From Leptospira venezuelensis (GTDB lineage: Bacteria; Spirochaetota; Leptospiria; Leptospirales; Leptospiraceae), in NCBI RefSeq assembly GCF_002150035.1, contig NZ_NETS01000011.1, positions 186,001 through 250,000 on the forward strand: a stretch of 64,000 nucleotides of DNA, read 5' to 3'. Each line of letters begins with the position of its first letter. Within the stretch, counting starts at the first letter, position 1. The notes beneath the pieces were generated by a model that saw only the letters and a program-made list of their open reading frames with translations, searched no databases and was not told the origin of the DNA. The translations under genes and the position numbers were made by a program. This document shows, piece by piece, positions 26,104 through 33,686 of the stretch.

Positions 26104-27143
26104 CCTTCCGTTTCAAAATCAGCGGAAGGCAAAACGAATACTCCTGCTTTCTTATACAGAAGATCTGCAAATTTTCTGGTTTCTAAGCCTGATTGTAATT
26201 TTGCAAAACCTACTACTCCACCCCTTGGTTCTTTAAAACTTTCGATTCCAGGAAGTGTCTTAGCCTCTGCCGCATGGGCGAAGATTCGGATATTTTTCCG
26301 CAGTGTTTCTCTGATCTTACTCTGTAATGTTTTACGATTCTGTAAAAGTTTTAAAGTCAGAAATTCAGAGATAGGAGAAACAGTATGAGTCAGATAATCC
26401 TTCATGGATCTCGCTTTGACGATCCAATCTTTTGGACCAATAAGCCAACCAATCCTAAGTCCCATCACTCCAAAACATTTCGTGATAGAACCTGTAGAAA
26501 CTGAATTTTCACAAATCCCAAAACCGCTCCATCCCAAATCCTCTTCTTCCGAAAGAAATCTATAATGTTCATCAAATATGATCCAGTTCGGGAAATTTTT
26601 GGAGAGTCTTTGTAATTCCTTCTTATCTTCTTCTTCCGCTATGATCCCGGTTGGATTATGAGGATGATTAAATACGATTAGCCTAGGAGAATTTAGGAAT
26701 AGATTGTTTAGATTTCCCTTTCCAAATCCCAATTCTTTAGTTTCTAATCTGGGAAGAAGGTCCACTTTTTGCAGATTGGCACCCAGTGATCTTGGGACTT
26801 CGTACAATGCCTGAAAAGCAGGCCAAAATAAAGAGGTTGTATCCCCTTTTTGTAAAAGTAAATGAAATGCGATGAAGAGCGCTTCTCCGGTTCCGGTCGT
26901 AACCAAAACCTGATCAGGAGAAACATTATTATATAGTTTTGAAATTTCTTCTCTTAGATCTTTTCTGCCTGAATTGGGAGAATCTGCTAAGGAAAGTTTT
27001 CCCAATTCTCTCAGATCTAAATTTAGGTATTCTGCAAGCTGGTCCAGGTTCAGATTTCGGATCCCGCTTTCTCCCAAATTGCAGGGAGCTTCCGTCCTAA
27101 ATTTTTCTAGGCGATCTTCTATGAAAAATTCTCTTAAATCCAC
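26001..27143 (-). CDS. PLP-dependent aminotransferase class I/II
   Basis: A 380-residue fold-type I aminotransferase. The sequence shows VTTGTGEALFIAFHLLL, the Asn/Pro/Gly stretch NHPHNPTG, the IFDEHYRFL aspartate that contacts the pyridine nitrogen, the Schiff-base lysine in TGSITKCFGVMGLRIGW and the C-terminal arginine region YIRLGFG. The substrate is not clear; histidinol-phosphate and MalY-like groups are both possible. The C-terminal 34 residues are encoded on DNA also used by the convergent gene. It is followed upstream by a small membrane protein gene 22 nt away, probably in one transcript. Confidence 0.85.
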   Translation of the reverse strand: MDLREFFIEDRLEKFRTEAPCNLGESGIRNLNLDQLAEYLNLDLRELGKLSLADSPNSGRKDLREEISKLYNNVSPDQVLVTTGTGEALFIAFHLLLQKGDTTSLFWPAFQALYEVPRSLGANLQKVDLLPRLETKELGFGKGNLNNLFLNSPRLIVFNHPHNPTGIIAEEEDKKELQRLSKNFPNWIIFDEHYRFLSEEEDLGWSGFGICENSVSTGSITKCFGVMGLRIGWLIGPKDWIVKARSMKDYLTHTVSPISEFLTLKLLQNRKTLQSKIRETLRKNIRIFAHAAEAKTLPGIESFKEPRGGVVGFAKLQSGLETRKFADLLYKKAGVFVLPSADFETEGYIRLGFGETEERFRLGLERWSTLGSDVIALLNK

Positions 27144-27165
27144 TTCCAGAGCACAGTTTACTCAC

Positions 27166-27531
27166 TTAGGAGAGAAGCAATGCAAAAGCTCCGAAAAAGG
27201 AGAGTAAAAACAGACCGAGTAATATCCAACCAAGGCCGCTTAAGAAAAATCTAAGATCCTTGAGAGCAAATAAGATCTGCTCTGGGTCCTTCTCCTCTAA
27301 GACCAAAGACTTACGAAAGGAAAGAGATGCTCCGTAACCCAAAATTCCCAATATAAAAAATAGGACGGCTGATACGGCTTGGATTACAATCTTTCCGGGA
27401 GCTTCCTTCAAAAAGGCCCCGAATGTTAAAATTCCGGAAATTAAAAATAGAAGAAAGGAAATGTTTCGTAAAACTGCTCTAAGAGAGTCCAGTTCCCTAT
27501 GTTGTTCCCTTGAAATTTCAATAGATTCCAT
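27166..27531 (-). CDS. Small three-helix membrane protein
   Basis: The start is placed at ATG 27531 (121 residues) because the longer in-frame form would overlap the divergent phosphohexomutase gene at 27615. After a charged N-terminus (MESIEISREQHRELDSLRAVL) come three hydrophobic helices at about residues 27-44, 50-74 and 95-120. The Shine-Dalgarno is weak. I do not recognise the family. It lies directly before the aminotransferase in the same direction. Confidence 0.65.
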   Translation of the reverse strand: MESIEISREQHRELDSLRAVLRNISFLLFLISGILTFGAFLKEAPGKIVIQAVSAVLFFILGILGYGASLSFRKSLVLEEKDPEQILFALKDLRFFLSGLGWILLGLFLLSFFGAFALLLS

Positions 27532-27614
27532 ACTATTAGGATCGGCGAAAAAACGTCTTGAACCAGGAAGAACTAGATTTTTTATTCCAAGTATAGGGTG
27601 AACTAGAGAAATAT

Positions 27615-29381
27615 ATGAACGCAGAATCCCACATAGAATCTTGGACCAAGGCCCCCTTTTCCCCCCAGGTGCAAAAAGAAGCAAATGATATCCTGAGTAG
27701 ATACAAAAAGGGAGAAACAAATGGCTTAGAGATTGAAGCCTATACAGTGCCTCTCGAATTTGGAACCGGGGGAATGAGAGGAAGAATAGGTAACGGGATC
27801 GGTAGAATGAATGAGTTCACCGTTGGAAAGGCCGCTTTAGGTTTTTCCAGATACCTGGTCAAAAAATCAAAAAAACCAATCTTAGTGATCGCTTATGATT
27901 CCAGAAGAAGGTCCAGAGAATTTGCAGAAGTGACTGCTGGAGTAGCTGCATCTTTCGGAATTAAAGTTATCTTATTCTCAGAAGTAGCTCCTACACCTTT
28001 ACTCTCTTACGCAGTTCGTTATTATAAGGCAACTGGAGGAGTTGTTCTAACAGCATCTCATAATCCACCTGAGTATAACGGATTCAAGGCTTATCTTTCT
28101 AAGGGAGAACAGCTTGCTCCTCCTGATGATAAAAAGATCATTTCCTTGATAGACACGGTACAGGACTGGAACGAGATCCCTTTTCTTTCCTCCAAGGACC
28201 CCAAATATAAAAAGTTAGTACAAAAAGCAGGAGAAGATTGTTTTTCTTCTTATTTGAAAGCTCTCAAAAAATCAGGGATTGTATCCTCAAAGGTCACTCC
28301 AAAAGAAAGATCACAAACTAAATTAGTATATTCTCCACTGCATGGGACAGGTGGGAAATATATGAAGAAGCTACTACAAGACTTCGGTTATAAAAATGTG
28401 ACTCTGGTTCCGGAACAAAAAGATCCGGATGGAGAATTTCCAACAGTCAAATTCCCGAACCCCGAAGAGCCTGAAGCTCTGGAGATGAGCAAGAAACTTT
28501 CTGAAAAGATCGGAGCTCATGCTTTTATCGCAACTGATCCAGATGCGGACAGACTAGGTATTGGCGTTAAAAATCCTAAAGGCGGTTATGCACTTCTAAA
28601 TGGAAACCAAATCGGTTCCATTTTAGCCGCCTATCTAGCGGAAAAGGTTGGATCTAAATCTAAAAAAGGTAAAAAGCCTGTCCTTGTAAAAACAGTAGTA
28701 ACCACCGATTTACAAGCTGAGATCGCAAAGAAAAACAAGATCGCACTTAAAAATGTTCTAACAGGTTTTAAATTTATCGCAGAAGTGATGGGGAAACTGG
28801 ATAAGAGTAAAACTCAGTATTTCCTATTCGGAGGAGAAGAATCCTACGGTTATCTTCCTGTGGATTTTGTCCGCGATAAAGACAGTTTATCTTCTGCGCT
28901 TCTTCTCATGGAAGTCCTATCGGAAAAAAAAGATCTTCTTTCCTATATGGACGATGTTTATCTTAAATATGGTCTATACCAAGAAAGTCTAAAGTCTTTA
29001 ACCTTAGAGGGACTTGCTGGTAAAAAGAAAATCCAAGATTCTTTAGAATCGCTACGCAAGAATGATCTGATTGGAAAATCCATAGGCAAAAGAAAGGTCA
29101 CTGGATTTTTAGATTTTAAGAATAAGATCGCAAAAGGAAGCGCATCTAAATCTGCGTTTTCAGGTCTTCCTTCTTCTGACGTCATCCAATTAGAATTAGA
29201 AGATCAGGCAAAGCTAACGATCCGTCCCTCTGGGACTGAACCTAAGATCAAAATTTATTCTTCTTTCAAGAGTAGGACTTCTCCTAAAACTAAAAATGAG
29301 ATCCCAAAACTCACTGACAGTTTACTAGAAGAATTGAAAGAAACAGAGTCCTTATTTTTACAATTGGCGGGTTTATCATGA
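27615..29381 (+). CDS. Phosphoglucomutase/phosphomannomutase (alpha-D-phosphohexomutase)
   Basis: A 588-residue alpha-D-phosphohexomutase. The phosphoserine loop TASHNP is at residues 146-151 (Ser148). The magnesium loop DPDADRLG follows near 310, the sugar-binding GGEESYG near 407, and the phosphate-binding RPSGTEPKIKIY near the C-terminus. All four functional loops are intact. The length is that of the long PGM2-type enzymes, which interconvert glucose-1-P/6-P and sometimes phosphopentoses. The stop overlaps the argD start by 4 nt (ATGA), so the two are coupled although the pathways differ. Confidence 0.92.
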   Translation: MNAESHIESWTKAPFSPQVQKEANDILSRYKKGETNGLEIEAYTVPLEFGTGGMRGRIGNGIGRMNEFTVGKAALGFSRYLVKKSKKPILVIAYDSRRRSREFAEVTAGVAASFGIKVILFSEVAPTPLLSYAVRYYKATGGVVLTASHNPPEYNGFKAYLSKGEQLAPPDDKKIISLIDTVQDWNEIPFLSSKDPKYKKLVQKAGEDCFSSYLKALKKSGIVSSKVTPKERSQTKLVYSPLHGTGGKYMKKLLQDFGYKNVTLVPEQKDPDGEFPTVKFPNPEEPEALEMSKKLSEKIGAHAFIATDPDADRLGIGVKNPKGGYALLNGNQIGSILAAYLAEKVGSKSKKGKKPVLVKTVVTTDLQAEIAKKNKIALKNVLTGFKFIAEVMGKLDKSKTQYFLFGGEESYGYLPVDFVRDKDSLSSALLLMEVLSEKKDLLSYMDDVYLKYGLYQESLKSLTLEGLAGKKKIQDSLESLRKNDLIGKSIGKRKVTGFLDFKNKIAKGSASKSAFSGLPSSDVIQLELEDQAKLTIRPSGTEPKIKIYSSFKSRTSPKTKNEIPKLTDSLLEELKETESLFLQLAGLS

Positions 29382-30592
29382 ACGAAACTGCATCGGTTTT
29401 CCAAACTACAAAAGAACTTACAGACAAGTATCTTCTAGACTTATTCAATCGTTACCCTGTAGCATTCCGTTACGGAGTGAACGAATTATTATTCGATCAA
29501 AACAATAAACAGTACATCGACTTTTTAGCAGGTGTTGCGGTTACAAATCTGGGCCATAGTGATCCGGATATTATAGAAGCAATTCGCAACCAAATTGATA
29601 AACTGATGCATACTTCCAATTGGTTCTATTCGGAAGAGGCGTCTCGTTTAGCGGAACTTCTTATCCTGAACACTTTTCCTGGAAAAGTGTTCTTATGCAA
29701 TTCCGGAACAGAAGCGATTGAAGCTGCTTTCAAGCTAGCAAGAGCATATGCAGAACAAAAGCAGATCCATGATCCGATTATCATTTCTTTACAGAAAAGT
29801 TTCCACGGAAGATCTGTTTCAGGAATAAGTTTAACAGGACAGAAAAAACTTCATACTGGTTTTGGAAAACTTCTGGATGGAATCGAATTTGTTAATCCAA
29901 ACAGTGAAGAAGAACTTGTGGAAGCTTTCGAAAGATTTGCAGGAAGAGTGGTAGCATTCATCGCAGAACCAATCTTAGGGGAAAGTGGTATCATTCCACT
30001 CTCTCATGGATATATGAATCTTGCGAGAGAGTTAACCTTAGAAAACGAGGCGCTCCTTATCCTAGATGAGATCCAAACCGGTTTCGGAAGAACCGGCACA
30101 ATGTTCGCATTCGAAACTTACGGATTTTCCCCGGATGCAATGGCACTTGCTAAAGGACTCGGTTCAGGATTCCCAATCGGAGCCTTGGTCGTTGCGGAAA
30201 AATACCAAAACGTTCTAGCAAAAGGAACTCATGGAACCACTTACGGTGGAAACCATTTGGGCGCAGCGATTGCTTATGAAACGATCCGGATCATGCAAAC
30301 TAGAGACGTTCTTGCAAACGTAAACTCTTGTTCAGAGATTGCATTTAGCCGTTTGCATCAGATGAAACAAAAAAATAAGCTCATCAAAGAGATTAGAGGG
30401 AAAGGTCTCCACATCGGTGTGGAATTAACTGCTTCCTCAAGACCGATCGCGGAACTCTGTTTGGAAAAAGGACTGATCGTAAATGCAACTGGAGACACAG
30501 TCATTCGTATCATGCCTCCACTTACAATCTCAGCACAATATTTGAATGAAGGACTTGATATTCTTGAATCAGTCCTAGACGCACAGAAATAA
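29378..30592 (+). CDS. argD: Acetylornithine aminotransferase
   Basis: A 404-residue class III PLP aminotransferase. It shows NLGHSDP, the CNSGTEAIEAAFKLAR phosphate loop, FHGRSVSGISLTGQ, the cofactor aspartate LDEIQTGFGRTG and the Schiff-base lysine in ALAKGLGSGFPIGALVV. It is shorter and closer to ArgD than to the biotin or gabT-type relatives in the family. It would convert N-acetylglutamate semialdehyde to N-acetylornithine, the step after ArgC. It is coupled to the phosphohexomutase gene by ATGA and precedes leuB by 20 nt. Succinyldiaminopimelate activity is also common in this family. Confidence 0.88.
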   Translation: MNETASVFQTTKELTDKYLLDLFNRYPVAFRYGVNELLFDQNNKQYIDFLAGVAVTNLGHSDPDIIEAIRNQIDKLMHTSNWFYSEEASRLAELLILNTFPGKVFLCNSGTEAIEAAFKLARAYAEQKQIHDPIIISLQKSFHGRSVSGISLTGQKKLHTGFGKLLDGIEFVNPNSEEELVEAFERFAGRVVAFIAEPILGESGIIPLSHGYMNLARELTLENEALLILDEIQTGFGRTGTMFAFETYGFSPDAMALAKGLGSGFPIGALVVAEKYQNVLAKGTHGTTYGGNHLGAAIAYETIRIMQTRDVLANVNSCSEIAFSRLHQMKQKNKLIKEIRGKGLHIGVELTASSRPIAELCLEKGLIVNATGDTVIRIMPPLTISAQYLNEGLDILESVLDAQK

Positions 30593-30612
30593 AAAGGAAA
30601 ACAATATTCTCT

Positions 30613-31689
30613 ATGAAAAAAGTAGCCGTATTAGCAGGGGACGGAATCGGCCCCGAGGTCATGAAGGTGGCGCTCTCTGTTCTGAAAAAAGCGCTCGGCC
30701 CCAAAGCCACTGACTTTCAATTTACGGAGGCACTTGTAGGAGGAGCGGCTATCGATAAAACTGGCGGCCCTCTTCCTTCTGAAACATTAAAACTTTGTGA
30801 AGAATCAGACGCGATCCTATTCGGATCCGTTGGAGGTCCTAAATGGGAATCTCTTCCTCCGGAAAAACAACCTGAAAGAGGAGCACTTCTTCCTTTACGT
30901 AAACATTTCGATCTATTCGCAAATCTTAGACCGGCGATTATCTATCCCGAACTTAGAAATGCCTCTCCAATCAAAGGGGAAATCATCGGAGAAGGTCTGG
31001 ATATTTTGATTCTAAGAGAATTAACCTCTGGGATCTATTTCGGCCAGCCAAAAGGTAGAGAAGGAAGTGGAGCGGAAGAATTCGCATACGACACAATGAG
31101 ATATTCTCGTAGAGAGATCGAAAGGGCAGCAAGAGTTGCATTCGAAGCAGCGAGAAAAAGAAATAATAAGGTCACGAGCATTGATAAAGCAAACGTATTA
31201 ACTACTTCCGTTTTTTGGAAAGAAGTGGTGATCGATCTGCACAAAAAAGAATTTTCTGACGTCCAATTATCTCATCTTTACGTGGATAATGCAGCTATGC
31301 AATTGATCGTAAATCCGAAACAATTCGACGTTATACTTTGCGAGAATATGTTCGGGGATATTCTTTCAGACGAGGCCTCTATCATCACAGGGTCCATTGG
31401 GATGCTTCCTTCCGCTTCCCTTTCAGAATCCGGTTTCGGTTTATACGAACCTTCCGGCGGATCCGCTCCGGACATCGCAGGCAAAGGAATCGCAAACCCG
31501 ATCGCCCAGATTTTAAGTGCTGCCCTACTCTTACGTTATTCTTTCTCTATGGAAGAAGAAGCGCAAAAGATAGAAACTGCGGTCCGTAAAGTGATTTCCG
31601 CAGGAAAACGTACCAGAGATATCGCCGAGAAAGGCGCCGAAATTTTGGGAACGGAAGAAATCGGAATAGAAATTGAGAAGGTTTTATAA
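30613..31689 (+). CDS. leuB: 3-isopropylmalate dehydrogenase
   Basis: LeuB performs the oxidative decarboxylation in leucine synthesis. The 358-residue protein has the family's VLAGDGIGPEV start, the GGPKW and LFANLRPA stretches, the RELTSGIYFG substrate motif, the D-rich metal site (NMFGDILSDEAS) and GLYEPSGGSAPDIAGKGIANP. The features separate it from isocitrate dehydrogenase. It follows argD by 20 nt with AAAAGGAAAA before the ATG. The gene should be the end of the phosphohexomutase-argD-leuB transcript. Confidence 0.95.
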   Translation: MKKVAVLAGDGIGPEVMKVALSVLKKALGPKATDFQFTEALVGGAAIDKTGGPLPSETLKLCEESDAILFGSVGGPKWESLPPEKQPERGALLPLRKHFDLFANLRPAIIYPELRNASPIKGEIIGEGLDILILRELTSGIYFGQPKGREGSGAEEFAYDTMRYSRREIERAARVAFEAARKRNNKVTSIDKANVLTTSVFWKEVVIDLHKKEFSDVQLSHLYVDNAAMQLIVNPKQFDVILCENMFGDILSDEASIITGSIGMLPSASLSESGFGLYEPSGGSAPDIAGKGIANPIAQILSAALLLRYSFSMEEEAQKIETAVRKVISAGKRTRDIAEKGAEILGTEEIGIEIEKVL

Positions 31690-31710
31690 AGCCTGGAATT
31701 GAATTCCATG

Positions 31711-31765
31711 CCTGGAAGTTTCATATTTTTACGTATATAAATACTGAAACTATGAAACTTTCTGG
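31711..31765 (+). promoter_or_regulatory. Long inverted repeat before the response regulator gene
   Basis: Arms CCTGGAAGTTTCATA (31711-31725) and TATGAAACTTTCTGG (31751-31765) are complementary at 13 of 15 positions, with a perfect 10-bp core. The 25-nt spacer is AT-rich and includes a TATAAA-like stretch. A small palindrome (TGGAAT-TGA-ATTCCA) lies just upstream. The repeat sits 32 bp before the ATG at 31798. It could be an operator or a leader hairpin. Confidence 0.45.
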
Positions 31766-31797
31766 AAATTTCTTGAATTAACAGGGACGGTGACTGG

Positions 31798-32205
31798 ATG
31801 AAAGGCGGAGTAGCTCCATCAGGAAGACCTTATCAGGTAATCATTGCGGAAAATTCTAAATTCCAAGCCAAACAATTGGCTCAGATCCTGGAATCCGAAG
31901 GTTACGAAGTGGTCGGTTTTGCGGAATCGGGCAAAGAACTCCTAAATATGTATAAGGACAACCGAAAGGTAGACCTGATTACATTAGACCTTCACCTCCC
32001 TGTGATAGACGGTTTTGCGGCCTTTTACGAAATGAAAGATATGGGAGTTCTTCCCAGAGTGATCGTAATCACCGACGAAAATACTCCCGCGGTTATCAAA
32101 GCTTTAACTGAAGACGGTATCATGGACTATCTAGTAAAACCTATTAAAAGAGAAAAGGTTCTAGAAAAAGCAAACGCTACTGTTCGCAAGACAATTAAGA
32201 TCTGA
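31798..32205 (+). CDS. Single-domain response regulator (CheY-like)
   Basis: A 135-residue receiver domain without an output domain. The phosphoacceptor is Asp64 (ITLDLHLP), the switch Thr is 92 (VITDE) and the conserved Lys114 sits in YLVKPIKRE. The acidic metal-pocket residue is Glu18. An N-terminal extension of about 12 residues precedes the first strand. It should transmit signals by protein contact, as in CheY, Spo0F or stator-type regulators, but no histidine kinase or chemotaxis gene is next to it. It has a convincing GGGACGG ribosome site and an inverted repeat upstream. Confidence 0.9.
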   Translation: MKGGVAPSGRPYQVIIAENSKFQAKQLAQILESEGYEVVGFAESGKELLNMYKDNRKVDLITLDLHLPVIDGFAAFYEMKDMGVLPRVIVITDENTPAVIKALTEDGIMDYLVKPIKREKVLEKANATVRKTIKI

Positions 32206-32229
32206 TCCTAAATTTGAAAGTTTAGGATC
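32204..32229. terminator. Weak hairpin between convergent genes
   Basis: GATCCTAAA (32204-32212) pairs with TTTAGGATC (32221-32229) around an 8-nt loop. It begins at the end of the response regulator gene and ends at the stop of the convergent pgeF gene. There is no T-run on either side, so intrinsic termination is uncertain. Confidence 0.35.
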
Positions 32230-32927
32230 TATTCCAACCAGATACAATTTAGATTCCTACCAGTATCTCCCCTTCTATGACTAAAAAATTTAGAATTGGG
32301 AGACATGGTGCAAACCCCAGAGGTTTCCAGAAAGGGCTGTATTCCCAGACTCTTTATCCTATGAAGTAAGAAAGTTTTTTGTTCCAAGAGAAACTTTCCG
32401 GGTTCTTCTAAAGCCTTGAGAGAATTCGGAACTTCTTTACGGAAGAGAGAAGCAACATCTTCGCCGACTTCGTAATGTTTGCCGGTCGCATATGGCCCCA
32501 GATAAAAATGAACAAGTTCCGGATCTACTCCGTATCTTTTTTGCACATGGGCCAGTGTTTTTTCAGTAATGCCTGCAAGAGTTCCTTTCCAACCCGAATG
32601 GATAACGCCCACAAGAGCCGGTCTCCCTGTCCAAAAGAAGATAGGCATACAATCTGCAGTTTTTACGACTAGGATCTTTTTAGGTTCCGTAGTAAATAAA
32701 GCGTCTCCCGTAGGAATATCTGCGGCGGGAGAACCGTTTGCTTCCAGGATGTTAGTTCCATGCTCCTGGTTCATGAAAAATACTTCAGCGCCCGCAACTC
32801 CTGAGGCTTGCAGAACCCTTTCCCGGATAAAATTAGGATCGTTCGGATCTCCTGAGGCTTCTTTATTTCCCAGGATCAAAAGCCTAAGGCTTCTTTTGTC
32901 TTCTAGAAAAAATCTGTGATCGATCAT
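32229..32927 (-). CDS. pgeF: Peptidoglycan editing factor / multicopper-like YfiH family protein
   Basis: The ATG at 32927 is preferred over an upstream in-frame start that would overlap trpF on the other strand; it gives 232 residues. The YfiH (LACC1-like, Cu-oxidase_4) family motifs are all visible: NQEHGTNI, KTADCMPIFF, GVIHSGWKGTLAGI and SHRRGDTGRNLN. The Cys and His residues in them form the zinc site. Relatives act on purine nucleosides or, in E. coli (PgeF), remove wrongly incorporated residues from peptidoglycan precursors. The gene is alone on its strand, facing the response regulator gene. Confidence 0.85.
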   Translation of the reverse strand: MIDHRFFLEDKRSLRLLILGNKEASGDPNDPNFIRERVLQASGVAGAEVFFMNQEHGTNILEANGSPAADIPTGDALFTTEPKKILVVKTADCMPIFFWTGRPALVGVIHSGWKGTLAGITEKTLAHVQKRYGVDPELVHFYLGPYATGKHYEVGEDVASLFRKEVPNSLKALEEPGKFLLEQKTFLLHRIKSLGIQPFLETSGVCTMSPNSKFFSHRRGDTGRNLNCIWLE

Positions 32928-33023
32928 ACTTGACTTGGGGAAGTCCTGGTCTTGTATAGAAAAGAGAGGAAATATTTCGAGCCGTAAAACGGAGCGGAAA
33001 GACAGTCCTGGAAAAAAAATCCC

Positions 33024-33686
33024 ATGCCCCAAACCCCTAAAGTAAAAATCTGCGGAATACGAAAAGTAGACGATCTGAAAGTCTGTGTGGAAGAGGGGGC
33101 CGATCTGATCGGGATCAATTTTGTTTCCTCCAGTCCAAGACTTGTTTCTCCGAAAGAAGCGGAAATTCTAATCACCTATTTATACACTTCTGTTCCTGAG
33201 TTTTTACGCCCAAAAATCGTATTCCTTTTTTATAAATCTTCAACTCAATATATAGAAGCTCTTTTAAAAAATTTGCAACACGACTATGTCCAATACGTTA
33301 GCGATGACTCTTTGGCTCCCGGGGAAACTTCTCCACTCTATCAAACCAGGAATTCCAGAATTCTTTCTTATAGGGTCCGCGGAAACGTAAACGATGATTC
33401 ATTACATTTCCTAAATTCAGATTTATTGATATTAGATAGTTATAAATCGGATGCGGGCGGCGGCACTGGAGAAAGTTTTCCTTGGGAACAGGTCTCCGAA
33501 GTTCGCAGACCTTATCTACTCGCAGGAGGTCTTACTCCGGGAAATGTCGCTAAAGCGCTTTCCCAAACCAAAGCGTATGGAGTCGATGTGGCTAGCGGAG
33601 TAGAATCCTCTCCAGGAAATAAAGACCAAGAACTTATTCGGAATTTTATCAGAAATGCAAAACGATTCTCTTACAACGGAAACTAA
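33024..33686 (+). CDS. trpF: Phosphoribosylanthranilate isomerase
   Basis: A TIM-barrel isomerase of tryptophan synthesis. The 220-residue protein starts VKICGIRK with the catalytic cysteine, then EEGADLIGINF. The later GGGTGESFPWE, LAGGLTPGNV and YGVDVASGVESSPG carry the phosphate-binding loops and the catalytic Asp. Loop contents are intact. No other trp gene is in the window. The last 32 nt overlap the start of mutS in another frame, so translation of the two is probably coupled. It is divergent from pgeF with a 96-bp gap. Confidence 0.92.
   Translation: MPQTPKVKICGIRKVDDLKVCVEEGADLIGINFVSSSPRLVSPKEAEILITYLYTSVPEFLRPKIVFLFYKSSTQYIEALLKNLQHDYVQYVSDDSLAPGETSPLYQTRNSRILSYRVRGNVNDDSLHFLNSDLLILDSYKSDAGGGTGESFPWEQVSEVRRPYLLAGGLTPGNVAKALSQTKAYGVDVASGVESSPGNKDQELIRNFIRNAKRFSYNGN

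Noticed and set aside
27531..27720. Longer start for the small membrane protein gene
   Set aside because: The 63 extra residues would overlap the divergent phosphohexomutase gene and are not membrane-like or conserved in character.
32204..32229. Bidirectional intrinsic terminator after the response regulator
   Set aside because: The 9-bp stem is AT-rich and lacks a T-run in both directions; listed only as a weak hairpin.
32927..33032. Longer start for pgeF
   Set aside because: The extra 35 residues overlap the start of trpF and precede the normal family N-terminus.
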